Positions 47,649-55,952 of a stretch of 64,000 bases of DNA are shown in pieces. Every line of letters starts with the position of its first letter. The first letter of the stretch is position 1. This stretch comes from an uncultured Alteromonadaceae bacterium. Lineage in GTDB: Bacteria > Pseudomonadota > Gammaproteobacteria > Enterobacterales > Alteromonadaceae. Both the position numbers and the translations under genes were made by a program. The notes under the pieces are model-generated. The model saw nothing but the letters and a program-made list of their open reading frames with translations, made no database searches and had not been told where the DNA came from. The DNA is taken from contig CANLWS010000008.1 in NCBI GenBank assembly GCA_947494925.1, positions 236,394 to 300,393 on the forward strand, in the 5' to 3' direction.

Positions 47649-48527
47649 TTATCCCTCTGACTCTAGCCTCAGCTCGTCTATTAAACTTGCATCCAACCAA
47701 TAGATATCAGTATTGCCTGTTTCTCCATCTACCCGTCTGTTGAAAAGTATGTATTTGCCGTCCGGGGTAACGCTGGCATAGGTATCCCCTTTGGCGGAAT
47801 TGATCTTTTCACCCATATTGATAGCGGGGCCCCAAGCGCCATCAGATTGTCTGAAGCTAATGTAAAGATCGGGCCCTCCGTAGCCACCCTCCCTAACACT
47901 GTCCCAGATCAGGTAACTTTCGTCTGGTGCAATAAAAGGGTGAGCGGTCAAATCGCCTGTGTTGATCATAGTGCCCATTTTTACGGGAGCTTGACGTGTA
48001 CCATCCTTGAGTGCAGATATTCGGATTGAGTTCTTATTTCTGAAATCGTCAAAAACGTAAGTACCCTTGGATGACGCAGACAAACGCATAATCCCGAAGT
48101 CATTGCGATCAAACATTGGCCCCAGACTTTTGCGTTCAGACCAACCATCACCCTCTCGGGTTTTATAACCCTTGGCCATGTGCATGCGATTTCCATCAGG
48201 TGAGAAAGTGATTTCACCTTTGCGCTTGAATTCAAGGAATTTCTTCCAGACATTGTTATGTTGGCGCAAGCCGATAACCATGATCGGAGTGTCTTTGCCA
48301 TTGTCAGTCGTAAAGTAGAACTCCTTCATACCGGGCGCAAATACTCCCTCGAATTCCCAACCTTCGGTGGAAATAATGCCTGGTGCAAAGGGTTCTGCTA
48401 CCTTGCCCGGAGGTGTTTGTCCCAGATAGGGTCCTGTCAGAAGGGGGAATTCATCCTGGCTGTAACTCTTGCTACTTGCAAGGTGAAGAAGTAGCAATAA
48501 GGCAATTGAAATGTAAATACGGGTCAC
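47649..48527 (-). CDS. Exported PD40 (TolB-like) beta-propeller protein, paralogue
   Basis: A 292-residue protein with signal peptide (IYISIALLLLLHLASSKSYS) and at least four PD40 motifs (VFAPGMKEFYFTT, TFSPDGNRMHMA, AHPFIAPDESYLIWDS, VTPDGKYILFNRR). The GTG start overlaps the esterase stop by one nucleotide (TAGTG), so it is coupled to that gene. With the next gene it forms a tandem duplicate. Function is unknown. Confidence 0.83.
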   Translation of the reverse strand: MTRIYISIALLLLLHLASSKSYSQDEFPLLTGPYLGQTPPGKVAEPFAPGIISTEGWEFEGVFAPGMKEFYFTTDNGKDTPIMVIGLRQHNNVWKKFLEFKRKGEITFSPDGNRMHMAKGYKTREGDGWSERKSLGPMFDRNDFGIMRLSASSKGTYVFDDFRNKNSIRISALKDGTRQAPVKMGTMINTGDLTAHPFIAPDESYLIWDSVREGGYGGPDLYISFRQSDGAWGPAINMGEKINSAKGDTYASVTPDGKYILFNRRVDGETGNTDIYWLDASLIDELRLESEG

Positions 48528-49375
48528 TATTTTCCCTCTCTTTTTTGCATGTTTGCTAACCAGGTCACACTACGAACACCGGTGGCAGGGAAAGCTGTTT
48601 GATGGCTACCTTCAATTACCACATGCTCTATCGTCAGACTCTTGTCATTTTTGTTTTTCAGGTAAGCAATAAACCTGTCGATATGCCCACTTAACTCTTC
48701 CTCCAATGAACCATGAGATATAAACAAATTGGCGTTCAGACCCTTGGTATTAGGGCTGTCAATCGCTTTAAGCTCAGACAACTTCCGGACTGACGGACTA
48801 CCAATAATGTAGTTTTTAAAGGTTTCGGGTTGTGCCAAGAGTATGTATGCGCCGAAAAAACCACTAAGCGAGTATCCAAAATATATTCGGTTGTTAATGT
48901 CCGTTTTGTAATTACTCTCGATATACTTGATAACATCGTTCTGAATAAATTTAAGATGATTACTTGCCTGACCAAATTGATATTTAGCTTGATGTTCGGC
49001 GTTGCTGGACTTCCAGGCTGAATAATCTCTGTACCGGCTAACATGGGCCCCAACTTCTTTTTTTAATTCTTCTTTTATGTCTGTTTGCCAGGAAATGCCC
49101 ACTAAAATTGCATCTTCCATCAGGAAAGCCGTCGCGCCAGAAAGCAATTCCACGTGCCACATTGCATCAGTGTAATAAATGACTGGGTGTTTCTTGTCAC
49201 TTTTAGTGTCGTATTCTTCAGGTAATTTGATGTAAAGTTCGTAGTCACGGGCGGTTGCGCTGTCCCGAATTGGCACAACCTCAATCTGGGGAAGTTCAAG
49301 AACTTTGGATTCGGCTAGTGCGGAGGATATAACCAGTAAACATGCAAGCAATATGGGCCATGCAGAAATTTTCAT
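48527..49375 (-). CDS. Exported alpha/beta hydrolase, putative esterase (EsteraseD/IroE-like)
   Basis: The ATG at 49373-49375 follows AAAGG and opens into a signal peptide (ISAWPILLACLLVISSALA); an upstream ATG would add a long unlikely tail. The fold follows the putative esterase family, with HPVIYYTDAMW, the nucleophile GYSLSG near residue 160, and a late EGSHQTAF histidine. Similar enzymes cleave esters including siderophore and carbohydrate acetates. It is the first gene of a four-gene operon and is divergent from a CadC-like regulator, 225 nt away. A distant relative lies at 62640-63548 in the alginate operon. Confidence 0.83.
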   Translation of the reverse strand: MKISAWPILLACLLVISSALAESKVLELPQIEVVPIRDSATARDYELYIKLPEEYDTKSDKKHPVIYYTDAMWHVELLSGATAFLMEDAILVGISWQTDIKEELKKEVGAHVSRYRDYSAWKSSNAEHQAKYQFGQASNHLKFIQNDVIKYIESNYKTDINNRIYFGYSLSGFFGAYILLAQPETFKNYIIGSPSVRKLSELKAIDSPNTKGLNANLFISHGSLEEELSGHIDRFIAYLKNKNDKSLTIEHVVIEGSHQTAFPATGVRSVTWLANMQKREGK

Positions 49376-49600
49376 AAGCCTTTGTCTCCAATTTGGTTTG
49401 TTTTTTAGATCCTTCGATGGGCTAAGAACCGTAATGAATGCAAACAACAAATGCATGAAAGACTTATGAAGTTTTGCTGACTTTTTGCTGACGTCTGGTC
49501 TTGCGGGGTATATAAACGCTATCGGTGTGATAGGATTTCCTGAGGATTAACATTTAATCGCGAGTTTTAGGATCAGCATTAATGGCGAAACAGTTCTGTT

Positions 49601-51814
49601 ATGTCTAAACAATATTGGGTGGGTGAATTCTTTGTGGATTTGTCCAGAAACCAGATAAGCCAACATTATCAATCGCAAACATTGCCCCCAAAGGCGTTGT
49701 TAGTACTTACACACCTCGCAGAGAATCGTGGCAAAGTTATCAGCTATGATGAATTGCTGGATGCAGTCTGGCCAAATTCTGTGGTAACACCCAACACACT
49801 GCAACGCAGTATTGCGCAGTTGCGCAAGGCTTTAGGAGAGGACAGTAGAGCTCAAGGCATTATCAAAACCCATTCAAAGCAAGGATATAGTCTGGAATGT
49901 GATGTTAGTTGGTCAGATCAAGGACGTCCTGATGCGGTCCTAAACACCGACCATGATCTAAGAGACTCACTTGGTGAAAATGTTGGCTCACACAACGAAG
50001 AGCTAGCGGAAGAGGAAGACTCTCAAATTGACGATGGAGTGAATACTCCCGACGAATACAATTCGTCTCAGTCTGAAAGTCGGCTTAGCCGGGGGATTAA
50101 AAACAGCACAAAAAATTATTGGATATTGGCAGCTGTAATTACTTTGGTTTTGTTATTTGTCCTTCCACAGGAGCCGCGGGATAATACGCAATTACACTTT
50201 AATGATTTACGCTACCTTACGGCCACTGATGACAAAGAGTATGGCGGCTCTTACTCACCAGATGGACAATTTATACTCTTTCGCCGTTACTACAATCCTG
50301 CCTGCATCAACAATATTTGGGCTAAAAATGCGACTACGTTTGAGGAAGTGGTGCTAACGAAAGAGCGAGGGACATACGGTAGCCACAGTCTTTCCGCGGA
50401 TGGTAGCAACCTGGTTTTCATTAAACAGGAAGACTGCACCAAACCAGTGACCCAAAAAACCTGCTACAAGCTGATGAGCCTCGATTTCAAGCAAGCATTA
50501 TTGCATCCTCAGACACCCAGAGAACTGCTGCATTGTCAGAACTCTGCGATAAAAAAACCAGTGTGGCTTGATGGACAACATATCGCCATGATGCAAAAAG
50601 AAGAACACAATTGGCGACTCATTCGTTTTTCTGTAGACACTCAATCAAGCACAACCCTCTATGAAATTGAAGATGGGAACATTATCAGTTTCGACTATTC
50701 TGTTGAGCGTGAAATGCTTGCTGTGACATCGAGAAAAAATGATGGTGCGCAATATATTGAGATTCTGACTGCGGACGGTGAAGTAAAGTCCAGCCATAAA
50801 ATCCGACTACCTGCAGATGTGCGTCGTTACTTATCAGTAAACCCAAACTTCTTCCCACATACAGATAAACTGATTTTTGGCGATGGAAGCTCGCTTTATA
50901 CGATGACATACGACGGAGACGTTCATCGTGAGGATTTCCAGCTTATAGATAGTGCGGGTGGACCGACAGTGAGTCCCGATGGTAGACGAATTCTGCTCAT
51001 CAACGGTCGGTACGATAGTGATGTTGCCAGATTATCTTTCTCTGACTCACAACAGCCACACAAGAACAAAGCCGAGCTTTCAGTATTTGAACGTTCAATA
51101 AGCCACGAGGACAATGCCAATTTTCAGCCTGGCGGAAGTTTGGTCGCATTTGTATCTAGGCGAACAGGAAACGAGCAAGTGTGGTTGACCGGCGAGGGTA
51201 GAACACAGGTGATAAGCCAATTCCCAAAAGGCAGCTTTATCCGCAATCTACGTTGGGATCCCAGTGGCACTAGCCTATTGGTTCTGGCGAATCAGGAGCT
51301 GCATCAAATGTTCCTCCATTCTGATCCCGTTCCCTTTAATTTTCCCTATCCAATCGATTATTTGTTTCATTGGGACAGCGGTAATCAGTTGGTGATAGCT
51401 AATATCCGGGTAAACGGGATCACTGAGTTCGTGGAAATTGATCTTAGCTCACTTGAATACAAGGTTATTAACGGTAAGAGGGTTAATTGGGCCGCTAAAA
51501 GTCCGCAAGGTCCGTTAATATTTATCGACCACTTTGGACGATTCTGGCAAAAAGGTGCCGTTGAGGACAAGCTAATCGAACCGCTAACCGGTCAGGGATC
51601 GTCAAAGCGATTTTTAGTGGAAAATTCACGGATATACGGAATTAACAAACAAGACCAGCTTTGGTCTTACGATCTAGATTCTGGTGAATTCGATATTCTG
51701 GCTGATGTTCCCACTGAAATTGACTATATGGAAGATATTAATGACGGGGAAATTCTGGTGAGTGTCGTGGTTTCTGCGAAAAAAGAAGTGGTTGAGGTGT
51801 CGGTAACACACTAA
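49601..51814 (+). CDS. Membrane-bound CadC-like transcriptional regulator with PD40-type propeller sensor
   Basis: Residues 1-105 form an OmpR-type winged helix (VLTHLAENRGKVISYDELLDAVWP, NTLQRSIAQLRKALGED, IIKTHSKQGYSL). An acidic linker follows, then one membrane helix (about 171-187), and a periplasmic domain of over 500 residues with PD40-like repeats (GGSYSPDGQFILFRRYY, GPTVSPDGRRILLINGR, NFQPGGSLVAFVSRRTG). Such one-component regulators sense periplasmic signals while bound to DNA. It is divergent from the operon encoding two PD40 proteins, so a direct contact between the sensor and those proteins is possible. Confidence 0.88.
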   Translation: MSKQYWVGEFFVDLSRNQISQHYQSQTLPPKALLVLTHLAENRGKVISYDELLDAVWPNSVVTPNTLQRSIAQLRKALGEDSRAQGIIKTHSKQGYSLECDVSWSDQGRPDAVLNTDHDLRDSLGENVGSHNEELAEEEDSQIDDGVNTPDEYNSSQSESRLSRGIKNSTKNYWILAAVITLVLLFVLPQEPRDNTQLHFNDLRYLTATDDKEYGGSYSPDGQFILFRRYYNPACINNIWAKNATTFEEVVLTKERGTYGSHSLSADGSNLVFIKQEDCTKPVTQKTCYKLMSLDFKQALLHPQTPRELLHCQNSAIKKPVWLDGQHIAMMQKEEHNWRLIRFSVDTQSSTTLYEIEDGNIISFDYSVEREMLAVTSRKNDGAQYIEILTADGEVKSSHKIRLPADVRRYLSVNPNFFPHTDKLIFGDGSSLYTMTYDGDVHREDFQLIDSAGGPTVSPDGRRILLINGRYDSDVARLSFSDSQQPHKNKAELSVFERSISHEDNANFQPGGSLVAFVSRRTGNEQVWLTGEGRTQVISQFPKGSFIRNLRWDPSGTSLLVLANQELHQMFLHSDPVPFNFPYPIDYLFHWDSGNQLVIANIRVNGITEFVEIDLSSLEYKVINGKRVNWAAKSPQGPLIFIDHFGRFWQKGAVEDKLIEPLTGQGSSKRFLVENSRIYGINKQDQLWSYDLDSGEFDILADVPTEIDYMEDINDGEILVSVVVSAKKEVVEVSVTH

Positions 51815-52354
51815 AGTATCATTGAAAGGGAACGACCATTCCTGCACACCACCGTCTTGTCCGAAAACCGCTGGATATATTCTGAGAGAGCACTTATTAG
51901 TGCGGATTGGTATTACATTATCAATCTGTATTTTTTGATATTCAATAAGCTTACTAAATTTTAAAATGCTTTACCGGCTATACAATTTTAAAGTTGAGTT
52001 TGTTGTCTTCAGACCGAGCAATCCAAAAATAGCCGTTTGTTATCATTCCTTTTCCATCCAATAGTTACTTTAATACCCTTAACCTACAAATTGGTTACCA
52101 ATCCCAAAGTCCTGTTATTACCACTTTTGTCACGTTTATTTATTATTTAACTCACAATGAAACGCTGCAAGTAACTTTATTGGTAAGTCTGTGGTGAGTG
52201 TCTGAAAATAGAGGGATGTACATTCTAGATGATCGTTAATGATGGCGTATAGTATTGTTTTTTATAATTAAATTCAGTATTCCTCTGAGTTTAAATGAAT
52301 TGAGTCACACATTTAAGCAACAATAATTTAACAAAAATAGTTACCGAATTTAAT
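51815..52354. other. Intergenic stretch with an extra operator-like palindrome
   Basis: AT-rich, 540 bp, without a supported gene. It holds ATTGGTTACCAAT at 52090-52102, a perfect palindrome of the half-sites seen at the alginate promoter but with a one-base centre. No terminator for the upstream gene is evident. Confidence 0.5.
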
Positions 52355-52390
52355 ATATTGGTTGACAAATTGGCAATATATTAATACTGT
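52355..52390 (+). promoter_or_regulatory. Alginate operon promoter with GntR/UxuR-like operator
   Basis: TTGACA (52362-52367), exactly 17 nt, then TACTGT (52385-52390). The -35 lies inside ATATTGGTTGACAA, and an outer inverted repeat ATATTG...CAATAT spans 52355-52379. A repressor bound here would cover the -35 and spacer. The core equals that at 12374-12386 and, one base apart, 63809-63822. Confidence 0.7.
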
Positions 52391-52467
52391 TTTCAAATGC
52401 TGATTGGTTTGTATGGATGTTTGAACGTCATACGAGGTAGCAGCATTGAAGGTGAGTTACCCGCGGC

Positions 52468-52658
52468 ATTAGCTATTCTTAAACAACAAATTAGCTAATG
52501 AATTTGTCAGGGAAGCGTTTTATATCCTGGTTGCATGGACGCTTCCTGTGGAACGGCTCACAAAGATTTAGTGAAATTGATTTCCGATTCAGGAAATCAA
52601 TTTTGGTTTAACCGAACTTTTTAGAATTGGATAAGAGCGACATAGTGTGCCTCTTATC
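52468..52658 (+). promoter_or_regulatory. Structured leader of the alginate operon with four tandem hairpins
   Basis: Between the promoter and the first gene lie about 320 nt. Four stems were found: ATTAGCTA/TAGCTAAT (52468-52499), GGAAGCGT/ACGCTTCC (52511-52546), AAATTGATTTCC/GGAAATCAATTT with a 6-nt loop (52574-52603) and GATAAGAG/CTCTTATC (52630-52658). The palindrome TTGGTTTAACCGAA follows stem three. No leader peptide was seen and no known riboswitch was recognised. Confidence 0.5.
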
Positions 52659-52717
52659 GGGCGAGCAATATTTCATACTCAAACATAAGTATGCGCCATT
52701 ACATTTAGGAGTAATTC

Positions 52718-53596
52718 ATGTCAAAACCTGTCATTGGTTTCATCGGCCTTGGCTTAATGGGCGGCAACATGGTCGAAAATCTACAAAACAAAGGCTATGA
52801 GCTGATTGTAATGGATCTTAACAAAGATGCAGTTGCAGCGTGTGTTGCCAGAGGGGCATCCTCGGCCAGTTCGGCAAAAGAACTGGCGGCATCTTCAGAC
52901 ATCGTCATGCTTTGTTTAACAACATCCACCATTGTTGAAAAAATAATTTACGCAGAAGATGGCATTCTGGCAGGGGTTAAAGAAGGATCAGTGCTGGTTG
53001 ATTTTGGCACCTCTATTCCGGCTTCTACACGCAAAATCGGCGCAGATTTAGCTGAAAAAGGCGTAGGTATGATAGATGCACCTCTGGGACGTACACCTGC
53101 TCATGCCAAAGACGGATTGCTAAATATAATGGCTGCCGGTGATCTTGAGACCTTCGAAAAAGTTAAATCTGTGTTGGAAGATCAGGGCGAAAACGTATTC
53201 CATCTTGGTGAGCTTGGTGCTGGTCATACAACAAAATTGATTAACAATTTCATGGGTATGACTACTGTATGTGCCATGTCACAGGCCTTTGCCGTAGCGC
53301 ATCTCGCTGGTGTTGACCGCCAACAACTTTTCGACATCATGTCAACTGGCCCTTCTAGCTCACCTTTCATGCAGTTCTGTAAGAATTACGCAGTAGACAA
53401 TGTGAGTGACTTAGGATTTTCAATCGCGAATGCAAACAAAGATCTTGGCTATTTCTTACAAATGGTTGAAGACCTCGGCACGCAATCAAGAATAGCTGAA
53501 GGTTCTTCGGCAAACCTTCAGGCGGCATTTGACGCAGGTTTGGGGAATGGCAATGTGCCGGAAATCCTAGATTATTACCTGAAGTTGGAAAAATAA
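52718..53596 (+). CDS. NAD(P)-dependent beta-hydroxyacid dehydrogenase family protein, probable DEH reductase
   Basis: In alginate operons this family reduces 4-deoxy-L-erythro-5-hexoseulose uronate (DEH), the product of exolytic lyases, to 2-keto-3-deoxygluconate. The 292 residues have the dinucleotide motif GFIGLGLMGGNM at the N-terminus, DAPLGRTPAHAKDG for the substrate loop (where relatives have DAPVSGG), and the catalytic lysine in GAGHTTKLINN. An aspartate at the end of the second strand (VMDLN) suggests NADH rather than NADPH preference. A clear TTAGGAG ribosome site precedes the ATG. The closest alternative is tartronate semialdehyde reductase, but the context favours DEH. Confidence 0.82.
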   Translation: MSKPVIGFIGLGLMGGNMVENLQNKGYELIVMDLNKDAVAACVARGASSASSAKELAASSDIVMLCLTTSTIVEKIIYAEDGILAGVKEGSVLVDFGTSIPASTRKIGADLAEKGVGMIDAPLGRTPAHAKDGLLNIMAAGDLETFEKVKSVLEDQGENVFHLGELGAGHTTKLINNFMGMTTVCAMSQAFAVAHLAGVDRQQLFDIMSTGPSSSPFMQFCKNYAVDNVSDLGFSIANANKDLGYFLQMVEDLGTQSRIAEGSSANLQAAFDAGLGNGNVPEILDYYLKLEK

Positions 53597-53680
53597 CGCT
53601 GGTTGAATCAGTCACTCAGTATATAGGTCTTAATCGTCGACTAGAGTGAAAAGTCTAGTTGCAATTGAAAAGAGTAAAAT

Positions 53681-55948
53681 ATGCGTTTGTTAAGTGTTTA
53701 TTCGGTAAAGATAGGTTTGCTGTTGTTATCTTGGTTTGCAACTGAAATAGCTGCAGAAGAGTATTTTATAGCGGATAAACACGCTTTCAAAGAAATCGCG
53801 TCAGATCTGGAAGCCGGTGACAAAGTTATACTTAAAAATGGTATCTGGACAGATTTTGAAATTTTACTTAAAGGCCAGGGAACAAAAGAGGCGCCAATTT
53901 CACTGGTGGCCGAAACTAAAGGCCAGGTTATCCTGTCAGGTCAATCGAATTTAAGGCTTGCTGGAAAATACCTGGTCGTCTCTGGCTTGGTGTTTAAAGA
54001 TGGTTATACACCAAGCAGTGCAGTTATTGAGTTTCGTCGCAATAAAAGTGAAATGGCTTTCCATTCCAGAGTGACTGAAGTTGTTATTGATAATTACAGC
54101 AACCCAGATAAACAAGAGTCAGATTATTGGGTTGCTTTGTATGGTCAACACAATCGCTTCGACCACAACCATTTGGTTGGAAAACGCAATAAAGGTGTGA
54201 CAGTTGCGGTTAGATTAAACAACAAAGATAGCCAACAAAATCACCATAAAATTGATCACAACTATTTTGGCTATCGCCCAACTTTTGGGTCAAACGGAGG
54301 AGAAACCCTGCGTATCGGAACTAGTCACTATTCGCTGACTGACTCCTTTACATTGGTTGAAAATAACTACTTTGAACAAACCAATGGTGAAGTAGAAATT
54401 ATCTCGGTTAAATCCGGTAAAAATACGCTAAGAGGTAACGTATTTTACGAGGCCCAAGGCACACTAACCATGCGCCACGGCAACGGCAATATCATTGAGG
54501 AAAATATCTTTCTTGGCAATGGTGTTGCGCATACGGGGGGTATTCGAGTCATCAACAAAGATCATGTTATTCGTAACAATTATCTGGAAGGTTTAACGGG
54601 CTATCGCTTTGGTAGCGGCTTTACGGTGATGAACGGCGTCCCCAACTCGGCCATCAATCGTTATCATCAGGTAGAGAATGCCACTGTCGAAAACAATACT
54701 TTTATTAATGTTCAGCATATTCAACTTGCCGCGGGAAGTGACGCAGAAAGAAGCGCTGTACCTATTAAAAGCGTGATGAATAACAACTTGATCTTTAATG
54801 AGAACAAGAAACAACCATTTACCGCGTTTGATGATGTCAGTGGTATCAAATTTAGTGGAAACATTGCCAATTCAGCAGTGTTGCCAGAGTTAGCCTACGG
54901 CGTAAAACAAGAGAAGATCTCCCTAAAAAAACAAAGCAATGGACTGCTTGTTCCAACTTCTGAAAGCCTGAATGTAGGGGCAAAACGTGACCTGAAGGTT
55001 CTGGCAAAAGATGATACAGGTGTAAGCTGGTATCCCAAAATACCTGCCGTCATCCCGTTTGATTCCGGAAGTACCCGTGCTGTTGATGCAAGCTCGAAAG
55101 CTCTATTAGCCGCTATTAGCAGTGCAGCGTCAGGGGATATTCTTGTATTAGCACCTGGGCAGTATGACATTCCGAAACTTATTAAGATTGATAAGGTATT
55201 AACCCTGCGTGCCAAGCAACAAGGTAAATCAAAACTGACTTATGAGCGTTCTGCATTATTTGAAATTAATGATGGTGGAAGTTTAAAACTTGATGGCCTC
55301 ACTATTTCAGGTGAAAGCAGTCCTGACTCAGCTGGCAATAGCGTTGTTCGCGCTCAAAAGTGGGGCATGGTAGAAAACTATCGTTTTGTGATGACAAATT
55401 CGACACTCGTTGATTTGGATATTAATCATTCATATCACTTTTTTGTCACTGGCAAAGGTGCATTTGCCGATGAAATTACCTTCATAAATAATACCTTTAG
55501 CAAGGTGACCGGTGACATTGTACGCCTTGATAGCGAAATTGAAGACTTGGGAATATACAACGCAGAGTACGTTACTTTAAAAGGCAACAGATTTGAAAAT
55601 GTTGAAGGTGGCGTCGTCAAATTGTACCGCGGCGGCACAGACGAAAGTACATTTGGGCCGCACTTGCTTATGACTGACAATACACTTAGCAATGTGGGGC
55701 TAGGGAAGCGCAATAAAAGCAAATCCAGCCTCTACCTTCATGGTGTACAGGTCACTGATATAGAAAAAAATGTCGTTACAAATTCTGCTCCCATCACAGT
55801 TGAGCATACTGTTGGTGAACCGAAAACGGCCATAGTTGGCAATACCTTCGACAAGACTGATGTGCCAAGTATTAAAGAGCTGAGAGTTAAAGGGCCACAC
55901 ACTGCATTACTGAAAAATAATACTGTTAAAAACAGTGGTGCTAAGTAG
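53681..55948 (+). CDS. Family PL6 alginate lyase with two beta-helix domains
   Basis: Cleaves alginate by beta-elimination. The 755-residue protein has a signal peptide to about residue 25, a PL6 beta-helix (about 26-430) and a second C-terminal beta-helix (about 455-750), the two-domain layout of the PL6 enzymes like AlyGC from Glaciecola. The catalytic lysine and arginine are K244 (in ISVKSGKN) and R265 (in TLTMRHGNGN). Their 21-residue spacing equals that of K220/R241 in AlyGC and K250/R271 in chondroitinase B. The protein is probably periplasmic or outer-membrane and exolytic, if the AlyGC pattern holds. It follows the reductase gene by 84 nt. Confidence 0.92.
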   Translation: MRLLSVYSVKIGLLLLSWFATEIAAEEYFIADKHAFKEIASDLEAGDKVILKNGIWTDFEILLKGQGTKEAPISLVAETKGQVILSGQSNLRLAGKYLVVSGLVFKDGYTPSSAVIEFRRNKSEMAFHSRVTEVVIDNYSNPDKQESDYWVALYGQHNRFDHNHLVGKRNKGVTVAVRLNNKDSQQNHHKIDHNYFGYRPTFGSNGGETLRIGTSHYSLTDSFTLVENNYFEQTNGEVEIISVKSGKNTLRGNVFYEAQGTLTMRHGNGNIIEENIFLGNGVAHTGGIRVINKDHVIRNNYLEGLTGYRFGSGFTVMNGVPNSAINRYHQVENATVENNTFINVQHIQLAAGSDAERSAVPIKSVMNNNLIFNENKKQPFTAFDDVSGIKFSGNIANSAVLPELAYGVKQEKISLKKQSNGLLVPTSESLNVGAKRDLKVLAKDDTGVSWYPKIPAVIPFDSGSTRAVDASSKALLAAISSAASGDILVLAPGQYDIPKLIKIDKVLTLRAKQQGKSKLTYERSALFEINDGGSLKLDGLTISGESSPDSAGNSVVRAQKWGMVENYRFVMTNSTLVDLDINHSYHFFVTGKGAFADEITFINNTFSKVTGDIVRLDSEIEDLGIYNAEYVTLKGNRFENVEGGVVKLYRGGTDESTFGPHLLMTDNTLSNVGLGKRNKSKSSLYLHGVQVTDIEKNVVTNSAPITVEHTVGEPKTAIVGNTFDKTDVPSIKELRVKGPHTALLKNNTVKNSGAK

Positions 55949-55952
55949 GTCT

